DNA from: Paenibacillus sp. SYP-B4298 | GTDB lineage: Bacteria > Bacillota > Bacilli > Paenibacillales > Paenibacillaceae | NCBI RefSeq assembly: GCF_027627475.1 | Contig: NZ_CP115484.1 | Span: forward strand, 2,278,001-2,342,000 | Direction of reading: 5' to 3' | Length of the DNA: 64,000 nt | Shown here: one piece after another, positions 18,630 through 25,973 of the stretch | Numbering within the stretch: the stretch's first letter is position 1 | Layout: every line of letters begins with the position of its first letter | Program-made: the position numbers and the translations under genes | The notes under the pieces: generated by a model | Databases searched by the model: none | What the model saw: the letters and a program-made list of their open reading frames with translations, nothing else | What the model was told of the DNA's origin: nothing

Positions 18630-19067
18630 CTATTCCCCGCTCCCAAGTTTTTCGTCAAAATAATCGAACGTTTCATGTAGAAGCCGTGTCAATGTCCTGC
18701 AGTCCTCCTCGCCGAGCCGCTCGCTCAGTCCGACCATCACTTGATGCATATGCTGCAAAATAGCAGTCGCTTCATCCTCGCCTTCGGCCGTTAGCCGCAC
18801 GAGCACAATTCTGCGGTCGCTCTCCTCCCGGACACGGACAATCAGCCCTGCCGACTCTAGCTTATTCAGCAACTGCGTAACAAATGGCGAGGTCACCCTC
18901 AGCGCCCGGCTAAGCTCCACTACCCTGACACCTGAAGTGCCGGCATCCTTCAGCAGCATCAGCAGTCGCCTCTCCTGCAGCTTACGATTGCCAGCGTAGG
19001 CCTGCTGCTTCAGATCGCGCATTCTGTGAAAGGCGGAGATTAAATCATCGATAACAGACAAATTCAT
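18630..19067 (-). CDS. MarR-family transcriptional regulator
   Basis: A 145-residue winged-helix protein of the MarR family. The helix-turn-helix reads VELSRALRVTSPFVTQLLNKLESAGLI, and the wing REESDRRIVLVRLTAEG is the family signature. It is the first gene of the operon with the two ABC exporter subunits, a typical arrangement in which a drug-binding repressor controls its own exporter. The start is taken as ATG 19067 (MNLSVIDDL), about 11 bases after GAGGGG; an in-frame ATG at 19091 is possible but places the ribosome binding site inside the gene. A perfect inverted repeat overlapping the promoter suggests autoregulation. Confidence 0.88.
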   Translation of the reverse strand: MNLSVIDDLISAFHRMRDLKQQAYAGNRKLQERRLLMLLKDAGTSGVRVVELSRALRVTSPFVTQLLNKLESAGLIVRVREESDRRIVLVRLTAEGEDEATAILQHMHQVMVGLSERLGEEDCRTLTRLLHETFDYFDEKLGSGE

Positions 19068-19094
19068 TGTCGCTTTATCCCCTCCTCTCATCGG

Positions 19095-19146
19095 ATAGAT
19101 AAGTTAGTTATTTATCTATTATAGTGCTACTCTACTCCCCAAGCAA
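19095..19146 (-). promoter_or_regulatory. MarR-operon promoter with overlapping inverted repeat
   Basis: On the minus strand, -35 TTGCTT (19141-19146) and -10 TATAAT (19118-19123) are 17 bases apart. An 8-bp perfect inverted repeat, ATAGATAA (19095-19102) and TTATCTAT (19112-19119) with a 9-base spacer, overlaps the end of the -10 and the start site. Size and position fit a MarR dimer operator. Confidence 0.7.
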
Positions 19147-19253
19147 TTCTACCTCATCTTGCATAAAAAGAGCGGCAATGCCGCAGGCTAAGCAGAACCA
19201 TGCCTTTCCACATCCTACAGGAGCTGCTAGAACAGTAAGGAGGTCCGCTACCC

Positions 19254-20720
19254 ATGAACAACGACCAGCACAGCAGCACGGATACGAACCATGCCCAGCT
19301 CAAGCTGCAAGAGCGTATCGAGCTTATGAAGCAAGAGCTAGGCAACAGCTCGGACTTATTCTTTCGCCATTGCCAGCTTGGCAGGCTGCGAACTGCTGCC
19401 ACCATCATGTGGATTAACGGGATTGTTAGCGCCGCTGATTTGAACAATAATGTGATCTCTCCGCTTCTGGATACAAAGTCGATGGACATTCATCCAAGTA
19501 ATGAGCAAGCGGTCTCGTTATTGAGCGCCACCGTTATTACAGCAGCCGAATCGACTGTGATCAATTCGCCCCAGCAAGCCATACCGATGCTGCTAAACGG
19601 CTGGACGGTTGTGATGCTGGACGGGTTTGACGTATTCATTGCCGTGAACACGCAGGGCTATGAGACGCGCAGCATCGAAGAGCCGGCCTCCGCTGGTGTA
19701 ATCCGCGGTCCGCGCGATGGCTTTGTCGAATCTCTTACCGTTAATATCTCGCTCATACGCCGCCGGATCAAAAGCTCGATGATGCGTGTCGAGAGCAAGA
19801 AGGTCGGAGAAGTATCGCATACTGAAGTCGCACTGCTCTATGTGGAGGGGAGGGTTCACCAGCAAACACTGGATGAGGTGCGTCATCGACTGGAGCATAT
19901 CTCGATCGATGCTGTGCTGGAATCGCATTACATAGAGGAGATTATTAAGGACAGCCCCTGGTCAATATTTCCAACTGTCTATAACACCGAGCGCCCGGAT
20001 GACGTAGCCGGGTTGATCCTCGAAGGACAAGTCGCTATATTGGTGGATGGCACTCCATTTGCCCTTGTCCTGCCCTGTACGCTGTTTCATCTGCTGAAGA
20101 CACCCGAGGATCTATATCTTGCTTATCCGATCGCGACCTTCATCCGTTGGATACGTTTTGTCGGATTTTTTGTCACGCTGCTGCTTCCCTCCTTGTATGT
20201 TGGCGTGTTGACCTTTCACCCTGAGATGCTGCCTCCACAGTTGCTCAGCAGCATATTGTCTGCACGTGACGGCGTGCCCTTCCCGGTTCTCATGGAGGCT
20301 GTCCTTATGGAGCTCACGTTTGAGGGGCTGCGGGAAGCAAGCATTCGGATGCCGCGTTCGATCGGCTCAGCTATCAGCATCGTCGGCGCACTCGTGATTG
20401 GCGAGTCCGCCGTCAAGGCCGGGCTCATCTCCTCGCCTTCCGTCATCGTGGTGGCCGGTACAGCGATTGCATCCTTTACGATTCCGTCCGTCTCCTTGTC
20501 CGGGTCGATTCGGATCTTAAAGTTTGTGATGCTGCTGTTTGCCTCCCTGTTCGGCTTGTATGGAATCATCATCGGTATGTTCATGGTGGGCATTCATCTG
20601 AGTGCGATACGATCCGTGGGATTGCCTTATCTGTCGCCGTTCGCACCGTTCAAGAAACATGAAGCTTTACAGACCTTGACTCGCGTCCCTTGGTTCTCTC
20701 TGCGCACCAAGAAGAAGTAA
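19254..20720 (+). CDS. spore germination protein, GerA family (A subunit, operon 2)
   Basis: A 488-residue GerA-family A subunit. The conserved segments GVIRGPRDGFVESLTVNISLIRR and LLYVEGRVH lie in the soluble half, and TPEDLYL precedes the four to five C-terminal membrane segments. The end reads PYLSPFAPFKKHE. It starts at ATG 19254, preceded by AAGGAGGT. It heads a second, separate germinant receptor operon in the order A-C-B. It is clearly diverged from the A subunit at 9018, so the two receptors probably recognise different germinants. Confidence 0.92.
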   Translation: MNNDQHSSTDTNHAQLKLQERIELMKQELGNSSDLFFRHCQLGRLRTAATIMWINGIVSAADLNNNVISPLLDTKSMDIHPSNEQAVSLLSATVITAAESTVINSPQQAIPMLLNGWTVVMLDGFDVFIAVNTQGYETRSIEEPASAGVIRGPRDGFVESLTVNISLIRRRIKSSMMRVESKKVGEVSHTEVALLYVEGRVHQQTLDEVRHRLEHISIDAVLESHYIEEIIKDSPWSIFPTVYNTERPDDVAGLILEGQVAILVDGTPFALVLPCTLFHLLKTPEDLYLAYPIATFIRWIRFVGFFVTLLLPSLYVGVLTFHPEMLPPQLLSSILSARDGVPFPVLMEAVLMELTFEGLREASIRMPRSIGSAISIVGALVIGESAVKAGLISSPSVIVVAGTAIASFTIPSVSLSGSIRILKFVMLLFASLFGLYGIIIGMFMVGIHLSAIRSVGLPYLSPFAPFKKHEALQTLTRVPWFSLRTKKK

Positions 20721-20747
20721 CAAATCCACGTTCAGGAGGATGAAAAC

Positions 20748-21914
20748 ATGCGCTTCCGACCGGCCCTAAGCATGGTTCTCATGATGTCGATGACACTCCT
20801 CAGCGGCTGCTGGAGCCAGATTAACTTCGATCAATTGACCGTCGTCTCTGCGGTTGGACTGGATGCGAACGAACAGCAGCTTGAAGTAACGGTACAGCTT
20901 GTCAATCCCACGCTACCCATCTCCGCCGGAGGCGGCAATCAGCAAAGACGAAGCTTTGCAACCTACAGCGCTACTGGGGAGACGATCGAGGATGCGCTGG
21001 AGATTATTCGACAACAATCCAAAAAAAGCCTCTTTTTTCCGCAAACCCGGGTGATTCTCATTGGCGAGAAGCTGGCGAGGCGCGGACTGGATGGCATGTT
21101 GGATTATTTCTGGAGAAATCAATTTCAAAACTTCAATAGCTTTATTCTGGTCTACAAGGGAGCCGCCAAAGAAGGGCTCACCACTGCCAAGGAATTGCAA
21201 GCTGTATCCGCGGATGAATGGAAAGCCTTCTTGCGTAATAAATACTACAAAAATTACAGCGGCGCTGTTGAGCTGTATCAGTTCCTGCCCAGAATCACTC
21301 AGATCGGCTACAATGCCGCAGCTCCTGGCCTATACAGAGCACCAGGCTATAAAGCCTCGGAAAATATTATGGAAATCGACGAATTGGCCGTGTTTAACGG
21401 CAACAGGATGACCGGGTGGATCAGCCGCGAGGAAGCGCAGATTGTGAATTGGCTAAACGGAACTTCACGTTTTGGAACGACCAGCATAGAGCATAACGGC
21501 AATAAAATTAATCTTCGCTTAGAGCCGCTGCACACCAGTATCAAGCCTGAATTCTCGGACAACAAATTGACCATGCGTATTCGTGTGATGGGTCAAGCTG
21601 GCGTTATCACTTCAACCCATTCACTGGATTTATCAGATGGAGCCACTCATCAGGCGCTTCGCTCCAACCTGCAATCAAGCCTCAAGAAGCAGATCGAGCA
21701 GACGGTGTCCAAGCTATACCGTACCTACCGTTCAGATGCGGTCGGATTCGGGGAGGTGATTCACCGCAAGGCGCCGTTCCGCTGGAAATCGCTCAAAAAA
21801 GAGTGGGACGAGCAAATGCCTCAGATTGAGATTGCGGCCGAGGCTTCCATTGATCTGGTCAAGTCCGGCTTGCTTATTGAAGGCATTCTAACAAAGGATG
21901 ATGATGAAATATGA
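20748..21914 (+). CDS. spore germination lipoprotein, Ger(x)C family (operon 2)
   Basis: A 388-residue GerC-type lipoprotein with a signal peptide and lipobox LLSGCW (cysteine near residue 22). The mature start WSQINFDQLTVVSAVGLDAN is characteristic of Ger(x)C. CAGGAGG lies about nine bases before ATG 20748. It sits 27 bases after the A subunit gene and overlaps the following permease gene by four bases. Confidence 0.92.
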   Translation: MRFRPALSMVLMMSMTLLSGCWSQINFDQLTVVSAVGLDANEQQLEVTVQLVNPTLPISAGGGNQQRRSFATYSATGETIEDALEIIRQQSKKSLFFPQTRVILIGEKLARRGLDGMLDYFWRNQFQNFNSFILVYKGAAKEGLTTAKELQAVSADEWKAFLRNKYYKNYSGAVELYQFLPRITQIGYNAAAPGLYRAPGYKASENIMEIDELAVFNGNRMTGWISREEAQIVNWLNGTSRFGTTSIEHNGNKINLRLEPLHTSIKPEFSDNKLTMRIRVMGQAGVITSTHSLDLSDGATHQALRSNLQSSLKKQIEQTVSKLYRTYRSDAVGFGEVIHRKAPFRWKSLKKEWDEQMPQIEIAAEASIDLVKSGLLIEGILTKDDDEI

Positions 21915-22996
21915 ACAAGCAGCAAATTTCCGGCCAGCAGTTCTTCTTCATAATCTTCGTCTCGATCACCTGTCTCACCTTCTTCTCGGTTCCCAACCAG
22001 TTGGCCTCGCAAGTGAAGCAGGATTTGTGGCTATCCATGGTGCTCGGAACCTTGATCGATGTCTACGTCGCCTTCTTGCTGGCGAAGCTAGGCTCGCAGC
22101 ATCCAGGCCAGACGCTTGTCCAATATAGCAACTCCGTCTTGGGCAAGGCGCTGGGCAAGCTAGCCGGACTTTGCTTTCTATTATTTTTTCTGATGGTGCT
22201 GATTACCTCCATGTGGGTCTATTGTGACTTTCTATCACGCTCCTTGTTGCCGGAGACCCCGCAGCTCGCCCTGTCGATCACGATGACGGTATGTGCCGGA
22301 CTTGCAACCTGGTTCGGCATCGAAGCGATTGCCCGGCTCAGCCAACTGATCGGAGTCCTGATCCTGATCACATCCATCATCCTGTTTCTCAGCTCCATCC
22401 CGTATGTTCATCTGCCCCATCTGCTGCCACAGTTGGAGGATGGATGGATGCCAGCCATTCGAGGCTCCATCTATCCCGGAAGTTGGTTCGGCATCTGCAT
22501 CACGATGGGCATGCTCATGCCGCACATGACGAATCCGAGCCGCATCTTCCGGGTCAAGAGCAGCGCTGTTGTACTCGGCTCCTTTATTATGACGCTATAT
22601 CTGCTCTATAGCATTGCAGTCATGGGGCCAGATATGGCGGGACGGTTCGAGAATCCGATCTATGTCTTTTCAAGAATCACGCAGATTATTATTTTCGAGC
22701 GGGTAGAGGTGCTGTTGCTGCTGATCTTCATCTCCGGCTCCTTCATTACTATTTCTGTGCTGTACCACTCTCTTACGGAAGGCTGCGCCCAGTTTTTTGG
22801 AACGACGACAGCTAGAAAATGGATTCTCCCGTTGGGCTTCGTCATTCTACTGAGCCCTACATTGCCATTCGGTCAGGAAAGTCCGTTTGTTACCAAATAC
22901 TTGGGATTGTGGTTTCCCTTTATCGCTTTATCTATTGAAGGCGGGTTGACGACGCTGCTGTACATCGTCTCGATGATTCGAGCCGCCAGGCAGTAG
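21911..22996 (+). CDS. spore germination permease, GerAB family (operon 2)
   Basis: A 361-residue polytopic membrane protein of the endospore germination permease family, with about ten membrane segments. It starts at ATG 21911, overlapping the stop of the C subunit gene (ATGA), and is the last gene of operon 2. The N-terminus (MNKQQISGQQFFFIIF) is typical of GerKB-type subunits. It is expected to bind the germinant in the spore inner membrane. Confidence 0.9.
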   Translation: MNKQQISGQQFFFIIFVSITCLTFFSVPNQLASQVKQDLWLSMVLGTLIDVYVAFLLAKLGSQHPGQTLVQYSNSVLGKALGKLAGLCFLLFFLMVLITSMWVYCDFLSRSLLPETPQLALSITMTVCAGLATWFGIEAIARLSQLIGVLILITSIILFLSSIPYVHLPHLLPQLEDGWMPAIRGSIYPGSWFGICITMGMLMPHMTNPSRIFRVKSSAVVLGSFIMTLYLLYSIAVMGPDMAGRFENPIYVFSRITQIIIFERVEVLLLLIFISGSFITISVLYHSLTEGCAQFFGTTTARKWILPLGFVILLSPTLPFGQESPFVTKYLGLWFPFIALSIEGGLTTLLYIVSMIRAARQ

Positions 22997-23027
22997 GCGC
23001 AGGTCTGCCTGCGCGGCCTCTACTGCC
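22989..23027. terminator. bidirectional hairpin between convergent operons
   Basis: GGCAGTAG-GCGCAGG (22989-23003) pairs with CCTGCGC (23008-23014) and CTACTGCC (23020-23027), giving 15 paired bases around a TCTG loop with a small bulge. It overlaps the last codon of germination operon 2 and lies 14 bases beyond the stop of mrpG. No T-run follows on either side. Confidence 0.6.
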
Positions 23028-23040
23028 TGCAGCAGCACTC

Positions 23041-23409
23041 TCAATTCTGTTCTTCCTTGAACTTGATATGATCCTGCAGGTCATCCTGCACGCTCCCCCG
23101 CCACAAGGGAACGCCACTGCGGTAGGCGGCTCTGCCGTTCAGATGACCGGCTACAGGGGAGGTCAGGAAGACGAATACAATGCCCAGGAGCAGCTTGGCG
23201 CTAACATGATGTTCGAAGAGCATCATATATAGGAAGACGCCTGTCAAGACGCAGAGCACCCCCAAGGTCGCGCTTTTGGTTGCCGCGTGGGAGCGCAGGT
23301 ATACATCCGGCAATCTGACCAGCCCGAAGGCGCCGAGCAGACAGAACACCGTTCCAAACACAATAACTGCCGCAAGTGCATATTCACCGATCCGACTCAC
23401 GATCTCCAT
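23041..23409 (-). CDS. mrpG: Na+/H+ antiporter subunit G
   Basis: A 122-residue MnhG/MrpG subunit with three membrane segments. The conserved RLPDVYLRSHAATKSATLG stretch follows the first helix and is the family hallmark. It is the last gene of the mrp operon. The start ATG 23409 lies inside the end of mrpF (26-base overlap), with a purine-rich GAGAGGGG upstream. It is a small accessory part of the membrane complex that exchanges Na+ for H+. Confidence 0.9.
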   Translation of the reverse strand: MEIVSRIGEYALAAVIVFGTVFCLLGAFGLVRLPDVYLRSHAATKSATLGVLCVLTGVFLYMMLFEHHVSAKLLLGIVFVFLTSPVAGHLNGRAAYRSGVPLWRGSVQDDLQDHIKFKEEQN

Positions 23410-23674
23410 GCTCCAACACCACCCCTCTCTCCATGTAACGCGCAAACATTGCTGTACCAATAAAGGTTAATATGCCGATCACCAAGATGAGCTCCAGATA
23501 GACTTGCGTCCGGTAGAGCAGACTGTACACCGCGATTGCGGCGAGAATATGAATACCTAGCGTATCTAGCGCAGCAATACGGTCAGATACCGATGGTCCG
23601 GCCAGCAGCCGGTACATACAGGCGAGCATTCCTGCCGCCAGCGCAATGAGGCAACCGCTCCAAATATAATCCAT
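23384..23674 (-). CDS. mrpF: Na+/H+ antiporter subunit F
   Basis: A 96-residue MnhF/MrpF subunit with three membrane helices and the motif GPSVSDRIAALDTLG between the first two. The start is ATG 23674 in a TGATG junction with mrpE; a GTG one codon earlier is possible. GGAGGTGA lies about ten bases upstream. In Bacillus models MrpF is also linked to bile-salt and Na+ efflux, but here only the subunit role can be stated. Confidence 0.9.
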   Translation of the reverse strand: MDYIWSGCLIALAAGMLACMYRLLAGPSVSDRIAALDTLGIHILAAIAVYSLLYRTQVYLELILVIGILTFIGTAMFARYMERGVVLEHGDRESDR

Positions 23675-24159
23675 CACGCTTCTCTCACCTCCACAATCGC
23701 TCGTTCAAAGCTTGTCCGAATCTGGCGGCTCAGCTCCTGCGCATCTTCAATGTCCATCGCATGAATGAACAGCTCCCGTTGATCAGGCGAGACCTCCAGT
23801 GTTAGCGTCCCCGGTGTCAGACAGATCAGGCAAGCCAGAATCGTAATTTCCCAGTCTGACTGCAGCTCCGTCCGATAGGTGAATATCCCTGGACGGAACG
23901 AGAGCCGAGGCGATACCGTATGCTTGGCGACCGCGAAGCTGGAGAGGAACAGCTCCTTCACAAACAGCAGCATAAGCAAGATAACAGCCCACAGCTTGCG
24001 GATATAGAGCGGCCGGGCAAAGAAACGACGGAACGCCAGCAGAATCAACATGCCAAGCAGATAGCCGATGATCCATCCGGCCATAGTCCAGTCATTGTTC
24101 AGGAACATCCAGGTGATGGACAATAGGAGATTTAATACAATTTGGAAGGCCATCTGCAT
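23674..24159 (-). CDS. mrpE: Na+/H+ antiporter subunit E
   Basis: A 161-residue MnhE/MrpE subunit with two to three N-terminal membrane segments and a cytoplasmic C-terminal half. The family block TILACLICLTPGTLTLEVS is present near residue 105. The start ATG 24159 follows the TAG of mrpD directly; a second ATG two codons on is an alternative. Confidence 0.9.
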   Translation of the reverse strand: MQMAFQIVLNLLLSITWMFLNNDWTMAGWIIGYLLGMLILLAFRRFFARPLYIRKLWAVILLMLLFVKELFLSSFAVAKHTVSPRLSFRPGIFTYRTELQSDWEITILACLICLTPGTLTLEVSPDQRELFIHAMDIEDAQELSRQIRTSFERAIVEVREA

Positions 24160-25638
24160 CTACCCTTTCATTACGGCTTCAATATAGATTGACGGGTTGC
24201 TAAGCACCTCACCCGCCTGCTTCACCAGCCCATACAGCCAATCGCCTCCGATGCCCATACCCAGAAGTATAGCGAACAGCCCCAGCAGCACAGCACTCAT
24301 CCCGCGGCCAGGCGATGACGGCCCTCCTTCAGCTTCCGGCTTAACGCCCCAGAAGGCCTGGCGATACACATTCATTAACGAGTAGAGCACGAACAAGCTG
24401 GAGGCCAGGCCAATCGCGGCAAGCCCATAATGATGAGCCTCCATGCCGCTACGCAGAATGAGCAGCTTACCCGGAAATCCGCTTAGCGGCGGGATGCCCA
24501 CAAGTGCGAGTGTCGTGCCGAAGAACAGCCAGCCCAGTAACGGATAGCGGTGAATCAGCCCGCCCATGGCGGAGAGCTGATCACTCCCTGCTCTGACAAT
24601 GAGCAGGCCGCCTAATATAAATAACAAGGCTTTGGCCGCCATATCATGCAGCAGGTAGAGGACGACGCCATCCCAGGCTTCTGCAGTAGCGGTGGCAATG
24701 CCGAGTGCGATAAATCCGACACCGATGATGACATTATAGTTCATGATTCGTGTCACATCCTGATAAGCCACTGCACCGATGCTGCCCAGCACCATCGTTA
24801 GCCCCGCCATGACGGCGATCCATAGATGCGTCACTTCAGGCTCATGATAGAATATGAGGCTGAACACCCGGATGATGGCATACAGTCCGACCTTCGTCAG
24901 CAAGCCGCCGAATAGGGCGCGAATCGCCGCCGGAGGCGCGCTGTAAGCGCCGGGCAGCCAGAAGAACAGGAATAGCCCCGCCTTCAGCGAGAAGACGATC
25001 AGCAGCAGCACCGCGATGGTCGTCAGCATCCCCCCTTGACCGACCTCGGCGACACGTTGGGATAGATGCGCCATGTTCAGCGTCCCGACTACACTATACA
25101 AATAGGCCATGGCCGCTACGAATAGTGCGGAGGACAAGATGTTGACGATGACATATTTTAATGTCTCGCGCAATTGCAGCCTGGTGCCGCCAAGCACAAG
25201 CAGTGCATAGGAGGCAATCAGCATCACCTCAAAGCATACGAACAAATTGAATAGATCGCCTGTCAAAAAGGAGCCGTTGATGCCCGTTAACAAAAACTGA
25301 AACAGCGGATAATAATACATTTCCTCACGTTTGAGCCCGATGCTGTGGAAGGAGAAGATGAGACAGGCTAGACTTATGAGCGATGTTACAAGCACGAGCA
25401 AGGCCGCCAGCATATCAGCAACAAATACAATTCCGAATGGCGGCGCCCAGCCGCCCATATAGAGCGTCTGAATGCCATGCTTATTCACTTGCCAGATCAG
25501 CAGGCACGCCGCACCTAGACCCAGCGCGGCGCCTACAGCGCTAATGATTCGCTGCAGCTTCAGATGCTGACGGCAGAGGATGAGCAGGATCGCGGTCAGC
25601 AGCGGCAGCAGCAATGGGAGGACAAGTCCATTATTCAT
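24160..25638 (-). CDS. mrpD: Na+/H+ antiporter subunit D
   Basis: A 492-residue MnhD/MrpD subunit, homologous to the NuoN/NuoM-type proton-translocating subunits of complex I (Proton_antipo_M domain), with about 14 membrane segments. Conserved charged helices include LFNLFVCFEVMLIASYALL and AKALLFILGG. It overlaps mrpC by eight bases. Together with MrpA it is expected to form the ion-translocating core. Confidence 0.92.
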   Translation of the reverse strand: MNNGLVLPLLLPLLTAILLILCRQHLKLQRIISAVGAALGLGAACLLIWQVNKHGIQTLYMGGWAPPFGIVFVADMLAALLVLVTSLISLACLIFSFHSIGLKREEMYYYPLFQFLLTGINGSFLTGDLFNLFVCFEVMLIASYALLVLGGTRLQLRETLKYVIVNILSSALFVAAMAYLYSVVGTLNMAHLSQRVAEVGQGGMLTTIAVLLLIVFSLKAGLFLFFWLPGAYSAPPAAIRALFGGLLTKVGLYAIIRVFSLIFYHEPEVTHLWIAVMAGLTMVLGSIGAVAYQDVTRIMNYNVIIGVGFIALGIATATAEAWDGVVLYLLHDMAAKALLFILGGLLIVRAGSDQLSAMGGLIHRYPLLGWLFFGTTLALVGIPPLSGFPGKLLILRSGMEAHHYGLAAIGLASSLFVLYSLMNVYRQAFWGVKPEAEGGPSSPGRGMSAVLLGLFAILLGMGIGGDWLYGLVKQAGEVLSNPSIYIEAVMKG

Positions 25639-25972
25639 GCTCCTTCTCCCCTTTCAGCTCATCCATCTGATCGGTGCCAAGCGATTGATAGGCGCGATAG
25701 GCCAGCACCAGCATAAACGCGGTAACGCCGAAGCTGATCACGATCGAGGTCAGGATCAGTGCCTGCGGCAGCGGATCTGTATAGGCCAGATTGCCCTCCT
25801 CCATGATGGGGGCCGCGCCACGCTTCAGGCGTGACATGGTCATGAGCAGCAGGTGAACCCCATGAGACAAGATTACCGTGCCGATAATGATCCGCAGCAA
25901 TGTTCTGGATAGCATAAGATAGACCGCTACTGCGAACAGAACGCCAATTACGAGAGCCATGAGCAGTTCCAT
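25631..25972 (-). CDS. mrpC: Na+/H+ antiporter subunit C
   Basis: A 113-residue MnhC/MrpC subunit, a homologue of NuoK, with three membrane helices. The motifs IIIGTVILSHGVHLLLM and DPLPQALILTSIVISFG are typical, with Asp-Pro-Leu-Pro-Gln before the third helix. It begins one base after the stop of mrpA, which leaves no room for a separate mrpB gene. Confidence 0.92.
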   Translation of the reverse strand: MELLMALVIGVLFAVAVYLMLSRTLLRIIIGTVILSHGVHLLLMTMSRLKRGAAPIMEEGNLAYTDPLPQALILTSIVISFGVTAFMLVLAYRAYQSLGTDQMDELKGEKEHE

Positions 25973-25973
25973 C

